Assembly: GCF_024198215.1 (NCBI RefSeq)
Contig: NZ_JAKCFA010000024.1
Location: 1-64,000 of the forward strand
Source: Myxococcus qinghaiensis
GTDB taxonomy: Bacteria > Myxococcota > Myxococcia > Myxococcales > Myxococcaceae
Length of the DNA stretch: 64,000 nt
Direction of reading: 5' to 3'
Shown here: positions 34,295-42,476 of the stretch, piece by piece
Layout: each line of letters opens with the position of its first letter
How positions within the stretch are numbered: the stretch's first letter is position 1
The notes under the pieces: model-generated
The model's input: only the letters and a program-made list of their open reading frames with translations
Databases searched by the model: none
Told to the model about the DNA's origin: nothing
Made by a program: the position numbers and the translations under genes

Positions 34295-34666
34295 CTACCA
34301 GTAGCGGCGGGGAGGAGCGACCTTCGGCGGAGGCGCTGGCAGCGGCTCCAACATGCCGCACTTCAACAGCCGGTCGACCGCCTCCTTCACCACCTTCGCG
34401 GAGATGTCACAGCCCTCCAGGCTGTGCGTCGCCTCGGAGACGGTCCTCCCGCCTGCCTCGAACTCCACCAGGAAGAGCCCGTCCTCCGCGGCGAGCCCGA
34501 GCGAGGCCCCCCAGGTGGCGCGGGCCGCGTCGAACTGGGCGCGTCCGCTGCCGGCCTTGGCTGCTTCAATCATGACGGTATACGCCGCCACGGCTTCCGT
34601 GCCCTTGGGTGAAAGCCTGAACTTCTGCGCCCGCCCGTACCGCACCTTCTCCGTCTCGTCACTCAT
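34295..34666 (-). CDS. Small protein translationally coupled to fatty-acid desaturase
   Basis: A 123-residue soluble protein of unknown function. Its ATG (34666) overlaps the desaturase stop as ATGA. It has a basic N-terminus (VRYGRAQKFRLSPKGTEAV), a central strand pair (EDGLFLVEFEAGGRTVSEA) and a C-terminal helix KVVKEAVDRLLKCGML before a Pro-rich end. The shape suggests a small alpha/beta domain. No catalytic motif is seen. The tight coupling implies a role tied to lipid desaturation or its regulation. Confidence 0.7.
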   Translation of the reverse strand: MSDETEKVRYGRAQKFRLSPKGTEAVAAYTVMIEAAKAGSGRAQFDAARATWGASLGLAAEDGLFLVEFEAGGRTVSEATHSLEGCDISAKVVKEAVDRLLKCGMLEPLPAPPPKVAPPRRYW

Positions 34667-35757
34667 ACCGCGCCCTCGATGGCAGCAGGCTGCCCCATCC
34701 GCTTGAGCCACCGCACGTGGCTCTTCAATGCCGCACCGACGCTCTCGTTCGCACGGTAGCGGATGCCGTGCTCACGACAGGTCTCCTCGACGATGCGAGA
34801 GAGCGCCGGGTAGTGCAGGTGACACACCCTGGGGAAGAGGTGGTGCTCCACCTGGAAGTTGAGTCCCCCCAGGTACCAGCTCACCAGCGGGTTGCCCCGT
34901 GCGAAGTCCACCGTCGACAAGACCTGATGCGTGGCCCAGTCGCGAGGAAAAGTCGTGCCGCCTTCCGGTGGCACGGAGAAGTCCGCCTCCTCCACGCAAT
35001 GCGCCATCTGGAACACCGTGGCCAGCGTCAGCCCGAGCACGAACGAGGTGAGCACATGGCCCAGCACGACCTGCCAGAGCGGGTGGAAGAACCACGGCAG
35101 CACGAGGGCCCAGCCATAGAACAGGAGCTTGCCGCCCACGGCGCCCGCCAGCTTCCGCCGGTTGGGGCGCGGCATCTTCTGTTGCCCCACGCTCCCTCTG
35201 ACCAGGTCCTTGAAGTCGTCCACGAAGTGCCACTTCAAGGTCAGCAGCCCGTAGAGCAGCCAGATATAGGCGAACTGGAAGCGATGCCCCGACCGCAGCT
35301 TCTGCCCCGGCGCCAGTCTGCAGAACGGCTGGATGTCGATGTCCTCGTCCAGGCCCACCACGTTCGTGTGGCTGTGATGGAAGATGTTGTGCTTCCAGCC
35401 CCACACGTACGAGGAGCCGCCGATGGCATCGAGCGTTCCTCCCAGAAATTCATTGATGCCGCGGCGCGACGAATAGCTTCCGTGGTTGGCGTCATGCTGG
35501 ACGCTGAACCCCACGCCGGCGATGGCCAGCCCCAGCGACAGGCACCCCGCGAGCGCGCCCCAGGGCCCCGAGGCGCCGAAGACGAGCCACGCATAGGAGG
35601 CCGCGAACCAGGCCAGGATGACCGCTGTCTTCACGTACATCCACGGCAGGTCCCGAGGCGAGCGCCCGCTCGCTCCCAGGTAGAGCTCCACCCGCGCCTG
35701 TAAGTCCTGAAGAAAGAGCCCTGACCCGAGAAACTTCGCCTTCGTCGCGTGCGACAA
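34663..35757 (-). CDS. Membrane fatty-acid (acyl-CoA/lipid) desaturase
   Basis: About 364 residues from a TTG start at 35757 (GAAGG upstream). Family members begin with this same SHATKAKF-like stretch, and no ATG lies nearby. The three His boxes of di-iron desaturases are complete: HDANHG (residues 88-93), FHHSHTN (about 127) and QVEHHLFP (about 325). Several membrane helices separate them. It should introduce a cis double bond into membrane lipid or CoA-bound acyl chains. An upstream ATG at 35838 is possible but its leader is Arg/Ser-rich and unlike the family. It is followed by a coupled small gene. Confidence 0.9.
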   Translation of the reverse strand: MSHATKAKFLGSGLFLQDLQARVELYLGASGRSPRDLPWMYVKTAVILAWFAASYAWLVFGASGPWGALAGCLSLGLAIAGVGFSVQHDANHGSYSSRRGINEFLGGTLDAIGGSSYVWGWKHNIFHHSHTNVVGLDEDIDIQPFCRLAPGQKLRSGHRFQFAYIWLLYGLLTLKWHFVDDFKDLVRGSVGQQKMPRPNRRKLAGAVGGKLLFYGWALVLPWFFHPLWQVVLGHVLTSFVLGLTLATVFQMAHCVEEADFSVPPEGGTTFPRDWATHQVLSTVDFARGNPLVSWYLGGLNFQVEHHLFPRVCHLHYPALSRIVEETCREHGIRYRANESVGAALKSHVRWLKRMGQPAAIEGAV

Positions 35758-36144
35758 CGTCCACCCGCCTTCACCACGCCGCCAGGGGCACCATCGGTGG
35801 AGTCTGGAGTCGCGCTGGGAGGAGCCCGCCGCGGCCATCGCCTGCCTGGTACCGAAGGTCCATGTAACACATCGACCCCACGAACTGTTCCGGCCTCTCG
35901 CGCCCCCTGGTACGCAGCTCCTACGCCCCAGCGCCCGCCGCCGAACAGAACGCCCCCTCGCCTCCTCAGCGAAGCCTTGTAGCCAACGTCGCGGACACAG
36001 TGGGCCTGTGTGGGCAGCCGCCCTTCCCCGCATCCCCGCGCCAGTTCGCCGCCCGCGTCATGGCGGCCTTGACGATGCGCGATGCCCTGTCCGTCCGCCT
36101 GCGCTCTTCGGTCATCGCCGCTGGCCTCCCCGCGAATGGGTCCG
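35758..36144. other. Intergenic region without an identifiable gene
   Basis: About 390 bases between two leftward genes. Short overlapping frames exist on both strands near 35966-36196, but they run into the downstream SUKH gene and lack ribosome-binding sites. It presumably contains the desaturase promoter. I see no repeat or hairpin worth naming. Confidence 0.5.
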
Positions 36145-36885
36145 TCATCGAAGCTGGAGTTCTTCCTTCAGGCGGATCAGGCGTTCGCTGAACCACTGCC
36201 GGAAATGGGAGGCCGGATGGTACAGCACGTCCGGCTCGTCATGATGGCGCAGGAACACGGGGGCTTCTCCAGCGGCGTCCCGGCGTGAGCAGAGCGCGAA
36301 GACGGCCTCCGCGCCCTGCTCCTCTCCCACGTGCAGCAGGTGCCTCGGAGCCTTCGAAGCCAGCGTGAGGCCCTCCGCCGCCGAGGCCTGGAGGAAGCGC
36401 TCGGCGGTCAACGCGACGTCGGCTTCGAGCGAGGCGCTCGCGGCGACGACCCGACGAACGGACGTGGTGGCGTCGAGCCATGGATTGAGGAAGGAGACCG
36501 AGCCCACTTCGAGCAGGAAGGCCGCGAACGACGGAGGCAGCGCGAACCCCAGCTCGCGCTCGGCGGCCTCCAGCTCCGCGCGGGTCGCCGGAACACCCTC
36601 GATGACCACCGCCTGGGTCCGCTCACCCGCCAGCCGCGCGGCGAGGTCCGGCGCGCTTCGGAGGTGCTCGGCGAACCACGCGTTCACCGAGGAAATCTGC
36701 TCCTGGTAGCTGCTCTTGCCGTCGAGGGCCGGGCCGGTAGGGCCGAGCGCGGCCCGGGAGTCCTTCTGCGCGAGGGCCTGCTTCTCGGCTTCGGCTCGCT
36801 CGGCTTGCTCCTTCGTGGCCAGGCCCGCCTTCTGGAAGGCCGCGGCCAGTCCACCGAGGGCCGGCGGCCTGGTCTTCCCACCCAT
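36145..36885 (-). CDS. SMI1/KNR4 (SUKH)-family protein with charged N-terminal extension
   Basis: A 246-residue protein. Residues 1-60 are a charged helical segment (FQKAGLATKEQAERAEAEKQ). A SUKH domain follows: VIEGVPATRAELEAAERELG, then FALPPSFAAFLLEVGSVSF, the LP-x-F/Y and glycine turn typical of the fold, and a C-terminal SHFRQWFSERLIRLKEEL helix. GGTGGGG precedes the ATG. It may be an orphan immunity protein or a cytosolic scaffold. It is the second SUKH-like gene in the window. Confidence 0.7.
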   Translation of the reverse strand: MGGKTRPPALGGLAAAFQKAGLATKEQAERAEAEKQALAQKDSRAALGPTGPALDGKSSYQEQISSVNAWFAEHLRSAPDLAARLAGERTQAVVIEGVPATRAELEAAERELGFALPPSFAAFLLEVGSVSFLNPWLDATTSVRRVVAASASLEADVALTAERFLQASAAEGLTLASKAPRHLLHVGEEQGAEAVFALCSRRDAAGEAPVFLRHHDEPDVLYHPASHFRQWFSERLIRLKEELQLR

Positions 36886-36926
36886 GACGTGCACCCCACC
36901 GGGCACGACTTCGCCCGGCGCGCACT

Positions 36927-37391
36927 CTACTCGGGATGCGCTTCGAGCTCCCGGGCCAGGCTCTCGAGCAGCTCGCGAGTGCCCTCCCTGCGCCCTTCCG
37001 AGCCGTCCTTGCCGTCGACGAACGCCGTGTGCTCGGTGAGGCGCAGCAGGGTCCCCGAGGGCACCTGGAGGAACTCCATCGAGCCCAGGGACGACGACAT
37101 GGGCGCGCCGCCGTACGTCATGGAGTAGGCGAAGACGAGGCGCGTGTTCTCGACGATGTCCAGGTAGACGCAGTCGTTGGTCATCTCCGGACCGTCGCCG
37201 AAGCGGAAGCGCGTGCGCTCGAAGCCGCCCACCTTGAAGTCCAGCGAGTAGCTGTCGACGATGAAGCCCTCGCCCTCGGCGAACCAGCGACGCTTCTTGC
37301 GCGGGTCCGACATGGCCTTGAAGACGCGCGCCGGAGACGTGGGATAGGTGCGCTCCAGGGTGAAGCTCTTGTGGATGACGGGCGGGCTCAT
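36927..37391 (-). CDS. SRPBCC/AHSA1-family protein
   Basis: A 154-residue START/Bet v1-like hydrophobic-ligand protein. It opens FTLERTYPTSPARVFKAMSD and contains RRWFAEGEGF, then GGFERTRFRFGDG and LLRLTEHTAFVDG, ending in a long C-terminal helix. Its ATG overlaps the ArsR stop (ATGA). ArsR-AHSA1 pairs are widespread, and the partner is often a lipid- or small-molecule-binding protein. It is co-regulated by the upstream repressor. Confidence 0.9.
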   Translation of the reverse strand: MSPPVIHKSFTLERTYPTSPARVFKAMSDPRKKRRWFAEGEGFIVDSYSLDFKVGGFERTRFRFGDGPEMTNDCVYLDIVENTRLVFAYSMTYGGAPMSSSLGSMEFLQVPSGTLLRLTEHTAFVDGKDGSEGRREGTRELLESLARELEAHPE

Positions 37392-37756
37392 GACTTTTTT
37401 CTCCGGCGTGACTTCGTGGGGGGTTCGGGCTCTTCGTCCGGCTCCATGAGCAGCGACCCGAGCCGGTCCAGACGACGCTCCCAGCGCGAGCGGTGACTCG
37501 CGAACCACTGCTCGGCGGTGGCCAGCACGTCCGGCGCCAGCTCCACCGTGCGGACCCGGCCCACCTTGCTGGTGCGGACGAGCCCGCTCGATTCGAGCAG
37601 GTGGACGTGCTGGCCAATGGCCGACAGCGACACCGGAAACGGTGCGGCCAGGTCACTGACCGACACCGGCCCGCCAGCGAGGCGTTCGACCATCGCCCGC
37701 CGCGTCGGGTCCGCCAGCGCATGAAAGACCTGGTCCAGGGAGGAATGCTGAAGCAT
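37388..37756 (-). CDS. ArsR-family transcriptional repressor
   Basis: A 122-residue winged-helix protein. QVFHALADPTRRAMVERLAG, VSVSDLAAPFPVSLSAIGQH and VHLLESSGLVRTSKVGRVR cover the HTH and wing. No metal-binding ELCVC-type cysteine motif is present, so it is the metal-free type that pairs with SRPBCC proteins. The ATG at 37756 lies inside a perfect palindrome (37749-37764), so the start codon itself is part of the probable operator. There is no ribosome-binding site before it, which suggests leaderless translation. A TTG at 37786 is the only other nearby start. Confidence 0.87.
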   Translation of the reverse strand: MLQHSSLDQVFHALADPTRRAMVERLAGGPVSVSDLAAPFPVSLSAIGQHVHLLESSGLVRTSKVGRVRTVELAPDVLATAEQWFASHRSRWERRLDRLGSLLMEPDEEPEPPTKSRRRKKS

Positions 37757-37810
37757 TTGCTTCAGTATTGGCTGCCCAAGCCGCAATGGTCAAGCAGTTG
37801 CTTCAGTATT
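37749..37810 (-). promoter_or_regulatory. Double operator of the ArsR-SRPBCC operon
   Basis: The perfect palindrome TGAAGCA-TT-TGCTTCA (37749-37764) covers the ArsR start codon. A second copy with one mismatch lies at 37790-37805. The 13-mer TTGCTTCAGTATT is repeated exactly at 37757-37769 and 37798-37810. The centres are 41 bases apart, about four helix turns, suiting co-operative binding of two dimers. Confidence 0.65.
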
Positions 37811-37877
37811 CAGAGCGCCCGTCATCGCTCATGCTATAGGGCCGCGCGCGGTACGAACCCGAGAGGTGAAACCACGG

Positions 37878-39113
37878 ATGTCGGAGCGGCATATCGAGAT
37901 GTTCTGGCGGTGCACCAGCTGTCAGCACCGCAACCTCGGCCGTCACCTGGTGTGTCAGCAGTGCAAGAACGCCAAGGACGGCAGTGAGCCGTACGAGATG
38001 CCGGAGGACACGGCCTCTGCGGTGACGGTGACCGACGCGGCGCTCCTGCGAATGGCCACCGCCGGTCCCCACTGGCGCTGCGCCTACTGCGACAGCGACC
38101 AGCGCGCCCTGGACGGCGGCTGCCGGAACTGCGGCGCCTCACCTCCTCCGGGCCCCGCCACGTCCGACGCGCCCCCGGCTCCGACCGCGAAGAAGAAGTC
38201 CCGGCGCGGCTGCATCTTCCTCGTCCTCATCGTGGCGTTCTTCGGCTGCTGCTGCCCCATCTGGCTGAACGCGGGGACGTCCACGTCGGGACCCTCGGAG
38301 CCTGGCGATGCGGGGCTCAAGCGAATCACCGAGTGGACGCAGCGCCTCCAGGTCGAGGAGGTCGCCTGGGAGCACACCGTGACGGTGGAGCGCCGCCATG
38401 CAGTGGACCGCGAGGGCTTCGCCGAGGACCGTCCCGAGGACGCCTTCCAGGTGAAGGCCCGGGGCAAGCATCATCACCATGACGAGCAGGTCCTCAATGG
38501 CTACGAGACCGTCTACTACACGGAGCGCAAGCAGTCCGGGTACACCACGGAGACCTACCGCGACAAAGAGGCGTGCGGCGAGGACTGCTCCACCACTCCC
38601 AAGAAGTGCAAGGAGGACTGCACGAGCAACAAGAACGGCTTCGCCACGTGCAAGACCACCTGCACCGGTGGGGAGAAGCGCTGCACCACGCGCTACTGCT
38701 CGGTGACCAAGACGCGCAAGGAGCCGCGCTATGTCGACGAGCGGCGCTCTCGCAAGGAGCCGCGCTACCGGAGCGTGCCCCACGAGGCGCCGTGGTTCAC
38801 CTGGAAGGAGTGGGCGTGGAGCGAGGACCGGCGCGTGAGGGTGAACGGGCAGACGCTCGAGACGCGCTGGCCGGCCGAAGTGCAGCTGCGTCCACTCAAG
38901 CCCCTGCCCAAGGGTGGACAGGAGCGGACCTCGCGCAGCGCGAGCTACACGGTGGTCTTCCAGGCCGACGGAGAGGCCTCCGTCCAGTACTCGCCGAAGA
39001 CGCTGGAGGAGTTCCAGCGCTACACCCTCGGCGGCACGCACACCCTTCAGCTGAAGAATGGCGAGGTCTCGGTCGTCACCGAGAAACCATCGCCGCCCAC
39101 CGTGGCGAAGTGA
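37878..39113 (+). CDS. Membrane-anchored protein with two zinc ribbons
   Basis: A 411-residue protein. Two RanBP2-like zinc fingers come first: WRCTSCQHRNLGRHLVCQQC (residues 10-29) and WRCAYCDSDQRALDGGCRNC (about 66-85). A basic stretch and one membrane helix (CIFLVLIVAFFGCCCPIWL) follow, then a large exported part. The latter has a cysteine-rich centre (CGEDCSTT, KKCKEDC, CKTTC) and a Trp-rich strand region. Similar zinc-ribbon plus transmembrane proteins are common and uncharacterised. The start could be GTG 37866 or ATG 37878; GAGAGG precedes both. Confidence 0.7.
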   Translation: MSERHIEMFWRCTSCQHRNLGRHLVCQQCKNAKDGSEPYEMPEDTASAVTVTDAALLRMATAGPHWRCAYCDSDQRALDGGCRNCGASPPPGPATSDAPPAPTAKKKSRRGCIFLVLIVAFFGCCCPIWLNAGTSTSGPSEPGDAGLKRITEWTQRLQVEEVAWEHTVTVERRHAVDREGFAEDRPEDAFQVKARGKHHHHDEQVLNGYETVYYTERKQSGYTTETYRDKEACGEDCSTTPKKCKEDCTSNKNGFATCKTTCTGGEKRCTTRYCSVTKTRKEPRYVDERRSRKEPRYRSVPHEAPWFTWKEWAWSEDRRVRVNGQTLETRWPAEVQLRPLKPLPKGGQERTSRSASYTVVFQADGEASVQYSPKTLEEFQRYTLGGTHTLQLKNGEVSVVTEKPSPPTVAK

Positions 39114-39270
39114 GGTGAGCGGGGTCGCCCGAGGGTTTTCCGGGCGGCCTCGATGTCGTGCGAGCGGAGCCCACCGAAAAGCTCACGAGCCGGAGGCTCT
39201 GCGCGCAGCGGTCCAACTGGGGTCGCCTGGCTTGTTCATCCTGGCGACGTGGAAAGGGCGCTCTCGCTTC

Positions 39271-39431
39271 GCCAGGGCCGGGCGAGCGGAATCCGCCTCT
39301 CGCGCGGGTCATGACGCGCTCCTGCGACACCGGGGCCCGGCGAGGGGGCTTCGCCTCGCGCGCGGATCACAAGACGTGATCTTGCTACGCCGGGGCCTGG
39401 CGAGTGGGCTTCGTCGCGCGCGCGGGGCGCC
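39271..39431. repeat. 60-bp imperfect tandem repeat, about 2.7 copies
   Basis: Units begin at 39271, 39331 and 39391. Each starts CGGGGCC-C/T-GGCGAG-(T/G)GGGCTTCG (less exact in the first), continues with CGCGCGCGG-ATCA, and ends in a variable part. The period is exactly 60 bases. The array fills most of the gap between the zinc-ribbon gene and the end of the dienelactone-hydrolase gene. The 150 bases before it (39114-39270) show no gene. Confidence 0.65.
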
Positions 39432-40277
39432 CTAGCGACCCAGGAGCCGGCGCCGGAGGAACGCCAGGATTTCATCCCGCGCGGCGGCGGTGGGCGCGTG
39501 CTCCTCGTCGACGACGTGGACAGTCAGCACGCTGTGAGGCGTGGGGATGAAGCGGAAGAAGTCGTCGGGGCGCTCGGACTTCGGCCCCGCCGCGCTGTCC
39601 GGAAGTACTCGCCCCTGGAAGCGCTCTCCGAGGGCCCGCTGGTAGGCGGCGAAGCGCTCCGCGCGACAGAAGGCATCCCCCTGGAAGCGATAGGCCAGGA
39701 CGGTCAGGTCCTCGTCCACCAGCCGTTGCCGCACGCGCTCCAGCTCCTCCGGAGCGATATTCACTCCGGCGGGCTCGTCGAGCGGCAGTGACGGCTGCGA
39801 CAGCACCGGTGCCAGCACCGCCTTCTCCAGCATCATCGACAGCGCGAAGTTGCCCGTGAAGCACATCCCCACCGCGCCCACTCCCGGACCGCCACACTCC
39901 GCATGCGCCTGGGCGGCCAGCGCCCTCAACCACAGCGTGATGGGACTGGACTGGTTCGCGCCGAGCGCCCGGAACTCCTTGCTGATGCACGCGCGCTCGA
40001 AGACCGCCCTGCCCTCCTTCGCGGTGGGGACCGCGCCGTCCTTGCCGAAGAGGCTCGGCATCCACACGCTGAAGCCGGCGTCCCTCACCCAGCGGGCGAA
40101 GCGGGCGACACGCGGACTGATGCCTGGCATCTCGGCCATCACGATGACCGCCGGACCCGCTCCCGCCGTGTAGAGCTTCCGCGTCTCCTCGCGCAGGGTG
40201 ACTTCGCGGTGCTGGAAATCCTCCAGGGCATCGTCCTCTTCGAGATTGCGCGCGGCAGGAACGGCTCGGGTCGTCAT
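39432..40277 (-). CDS. Dienelactone hydrolase family protein
   Basis: A 281-residue alpha/beta hydrolase. The family strand AVIVMAEMPGISPRVARFARW and the nucleophile elbow GMC139FTGNFAL (Cys nucleophile, as in dienelactone hydrolase) are clear. A late GDAFCRAERF and TPHSVLTVHV supply the probable Asp and His region. It probably hydrolyses a lactone or ester in aromatic catabolism or detoxification. It is divergent from the GlxA-like regulator at 40370 and probably controlled by it. Confidence 0.87.
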   Translation of the reverse strand: MTTRAVPAARNLEEDDALEDFQHREVTLREETRKLYTAGAGPAVIVMAEMPGISPRVARFARWVRDAGFSVWMPSLFGKDGAVPTAKEGRAVFERACISKEFRALGANQSSPITLWLRALAAQAHAECGGPGVGAVGMCFTGNFALSMMLEKAVLAPVLSQPSLPLDEPAGVNIAPEELERVRQRLVDEDLTVLAYRFQGDAFCRAERFAAYQRALGERFQGRVLPDSAAGPKSERPDDFFRFIPTPHSVLTVHVVDEEHAPTAAARDEILAFLRRRLLGR

Positions 40278-40369
40278 GGGCGTTCGCGTCCTTTCTCCAG
40301 CAGAAGACCACCCGCCCGCTCATGTCAGCCAGTGTCGGAAATGACGATTTTCGGGCAGATTCAGACACC

Positions 40370-41326
40370 ATGTCCTTCACCATCATCGTCTTGGAGGGAG
40401 CCTTCGCGACCAGCGTCGCGGCGACGCTCGACATGCTGCGGGCCGCGCGCTCCCTGGGGGCGAAGTCACTGGAGTTCGAGGTGTGCTCGGTCGACGGAGG
40501 CCAGGTCCCCCTGACGGAGCGCGTGAGCCTCCAGACGTCGCGCCTGCGAGTGATGGCTCGCAATGACGAGACGACCTGGGTCATCCCCGGGCTCGGGATG
40601 ACGAACGCCGCCGCCGTGCGCGCGCGCCTCGGCAGACCGGATGCCACGAAGCTCTCGAAGGCCATCGCCCGCCACGTCTCGCGGGGAGGACGCGTCGCCG
40701 CCTCGTGCACCGCCGTCTTCCTGCTGCAACAAGCAGGAGTCCTCGTCGGACGCCGGGCCACCACCACCTGGTGGCTCGCGGGCCTGCTCACCGAGTTGGA
40801 GGGACAATGCCGGGTCGACTCGAACGCGATGGTCTGCGCGGATGGCCCCATCATCACCGCCGGGGCCGCCTTCGCTCAGGCGGACCTCATGCTGCACCTG
40901 CTTCGCGAGCGCTGCGGCGCGCGACTGGTCGACCTCCTCGCGCGCGCCATGCTGCTCGACGGACGGCAGGCCCAGGCGAAGTTCATCGCGCCGGAGCTGC
41001 TCGCGAATGGTGACGCGCTGATTGCGCGCATCACCTCGGAGCTGGAGGCGCGCTTCCCGAATCCCCCGGGCGTCGCCGAGCTCGCCTCTCGCCTCGGCAT
41101 GACGGAGCGGACGCTGTCGCGCCACGTGCGGCGCGCGACGGGCCGAAGTCCCCTCGCGCTCGTCCACAGCGTCAAGGTGCGGCGGGCCCAGGCGCTCCTC
41201 CAGGCAACCCACCTGAGCATCGACGACGTCGCAGCGGAGGTCGGCTACCAGGACGCGAGCACGCTCCGGCGGCTGATGAAGAAGCTCGGTGGTGGCTCTC
41301 CTCGCGCGCTTCGCTCGGCGCGGTGA
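40370..41326 (+). CDS. GlxA-type AraC-family regulator (DJ-1/PfpI + HTH)
   Basis: A 318-residue transcription factor. An N-terminal DJ-1/PfpI-like sensor domain (FTIIVLEGAFATSVAATLDM, with SCTAVFLLQQAGVLVGRRAT at the elbow) is followed by a C-terminal AraC HTH (VAELASRLGMTERTLSRHVR, then DDVAAEVGYQDASTLRRLMK). The shared 92-base region with the hydrolase gene has an inverted GTGTC/GACAC pair (40332-40368). It probably activates the hydrolase in response to its substrate. Confidence 0.88.
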   Translation: MSFTIIVLEGAFATSVAATLDMLRAARSLGAKSLEFEVCSVDGGQVPLTERVSLQTSRLRVMARNDETTWVIPGLGMTNAAAVRARLGRPDATKLSKAIARHVSRGGRVAASCTAVFLLQQAGVLVGRRATTTWWLAGLLTELEGQCRVDSNAMVCADGPIITAGAAFAQADLMLHLLRERCGARLVDLLARAMLLDGRQAQAKFIAPELLANGDALIARITSELEARFPNPPGVAELASRLGMTERTLSRHVRRATGRSPLALVHSVKVRRAQALLQATHLSIDDVAAEVGYQDASTLRRLMKKLGGGSPRALRSAR

Positions 41327-41345
41327 CACGAGCCACCCGGATGAC

Positions 41346-41771
41346 TCAGGCGCCCGCGCCACCCCTGTCCATGGGCGGAATCGCATAGGTCCCCACCGCG
41401 TGGGCCACGGGCTCCGGCAGTCCTTCCGAGTAGAGCGACACCTCGCCCACCGCCAGCGTCCGCCCCAGCTTCAGCAGCTTGCACACGCCGAGGATGCGCC
41501 GGTCCGCCGAGGGCTTGCGCATGAAGTTGAAGCTCAGGCTCGTCGTCACGGTGAGCGGGACGATGCCAATCTCTCCCAGAATCGCGACGTAGAGCGCCAC
41601 GTCGGCGGTGGCCATCAGCACCGGACCGGACACCGTGCCACCAGGCCGCAGCTCCGCGACTCCAACTTCATGGGCCACGGTGGCGGAGCGGTCCCCGACC
41701 TGGAGAATCCGCACTCGCGTCTGCGGAAACTCGGCGGCGATGAAGGCCGCGATTTCTTGCTGGGTTGCCAT
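41346..41771 (-). CDS. PaaI-family thioesterase (hotdog fold)
   Basis: A 141-residue protein of the 4HBT/PaaI class. LRPGGTVSGPVLMATADVALYVA contains the conserved HGG-like substrate turn of the fold, and LTVTTSLSFNFMRKP is the following strand. It should hydrolyse an aryl- or acyl-CoA. The tail is Gly/Ala-rich. It stands alone beside the GlxA gene, end to end. Confidence 0.85.
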   Translation of the reverse strand: MATQQEIAAFIAAEFPQTRVRILQVGDRSATVAHEVGVAELRPGGTVSGPVLMATADVALYVAILGEIGIVPLTVTTSLSFNFMRKPSADRRILGVCKLLKLGRTLAVGEVSLYSEGLPEPVAHAVGTYAIPPMDRGGAGA

Positions 41772-41909
41772 CCCCCGAGTCTGCGGGAAACCTCCGGTGA
41801 GTCACGGCGAAATCGCCGGAAGCGCTCACGTGCCAACCACCTCATCCGGAAGTCTCGGGATTCATGTTAGGACCCGAAGCGCACCCGCGGTCCTGCATAG
41901 GAACTTCTC

Positions 41910-42188
41910 ATGAAGCTTTCGCTTGCGGTGGTGGTGGCGCTCTCATGTCTCTCTTTGCTGGGCTGCGGCGGGCCGTCATCGGACATCCCTTCCGAGGCCG
42001 TGCTCCAGGAGTCCGGAGCGGTCTCCCAGTCCGTCACGTGCAGCGAGCTGCCCTCATGCAGCCCGTACCATGGGCAGCCGTGCGCGCCCCTCTACAGCCG
42101 CAAGCCGTGCTGCCGGGGCACCGACGTGGATGAGCTGGTGTGCTCCACCAATGGCATCACCCCGGCGTTGACGTGGCAGTTCTGGTGA
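41910..42188 (+). CDS. Small cysteine-rich lipoprotein
   Basis: A 92-residue exported protein with a signal peptide and lipobox (LLGC). The mature region has at least seven cysteines: TCSELPSC, PCAPLYSRKPCC and LVCSTNG. This is a probable knot-like fold. It ends in a Trp-containing tail. The function is unknown. AGGA lies upstream of the ATG. Confidence 0.7.
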   Translation: MKLSLAVVVALSCLSLLGCGGPSSDIPSEAVLQESGAVSQSVTCSELPSCSPYHGQPCAPLYSRKPCCRGTDVDELVCSTNGITPALTWQFW

Positions 42189-42476
42189 ACCCGGGAGTCA
42201 CCTCCGCGTGACGGTGACGAGCCCCCTCGGCTCGCGGACGTGTGTGCAAGGGTGCGCCGCTCGCTTCTGACAGGGCAACTGTGCTTCTGATGCACCCATG
42301 TTCATCACGCACCGCGCCAAGGGCTTTGTCGCATCTCCTCCACGCCACGGAAGCGGTGCCCTCGCGCTGCTGGAGAAACCTGGCCTCCTCGCGCGGTCCC
42401 CTGGCGCCCGCTTCGTGGTTGCCGGGGGCGCGTCCTGACCACCGAGGCCGTCGTCGAGAAGCCGAAGCTGCGTGGC

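Noticed and set aside
35966..36196. Small overlapping frames near the desaturase/SUKH gap
   Set aside because: They overlap the SUKH gene end and have no start signal; kept as unassigned intergenic DNA.
39271..39431. CRISPR-like array
   Set aside because: Units are adjacent and imperfect with no separate spacers and no cas genes nearby.
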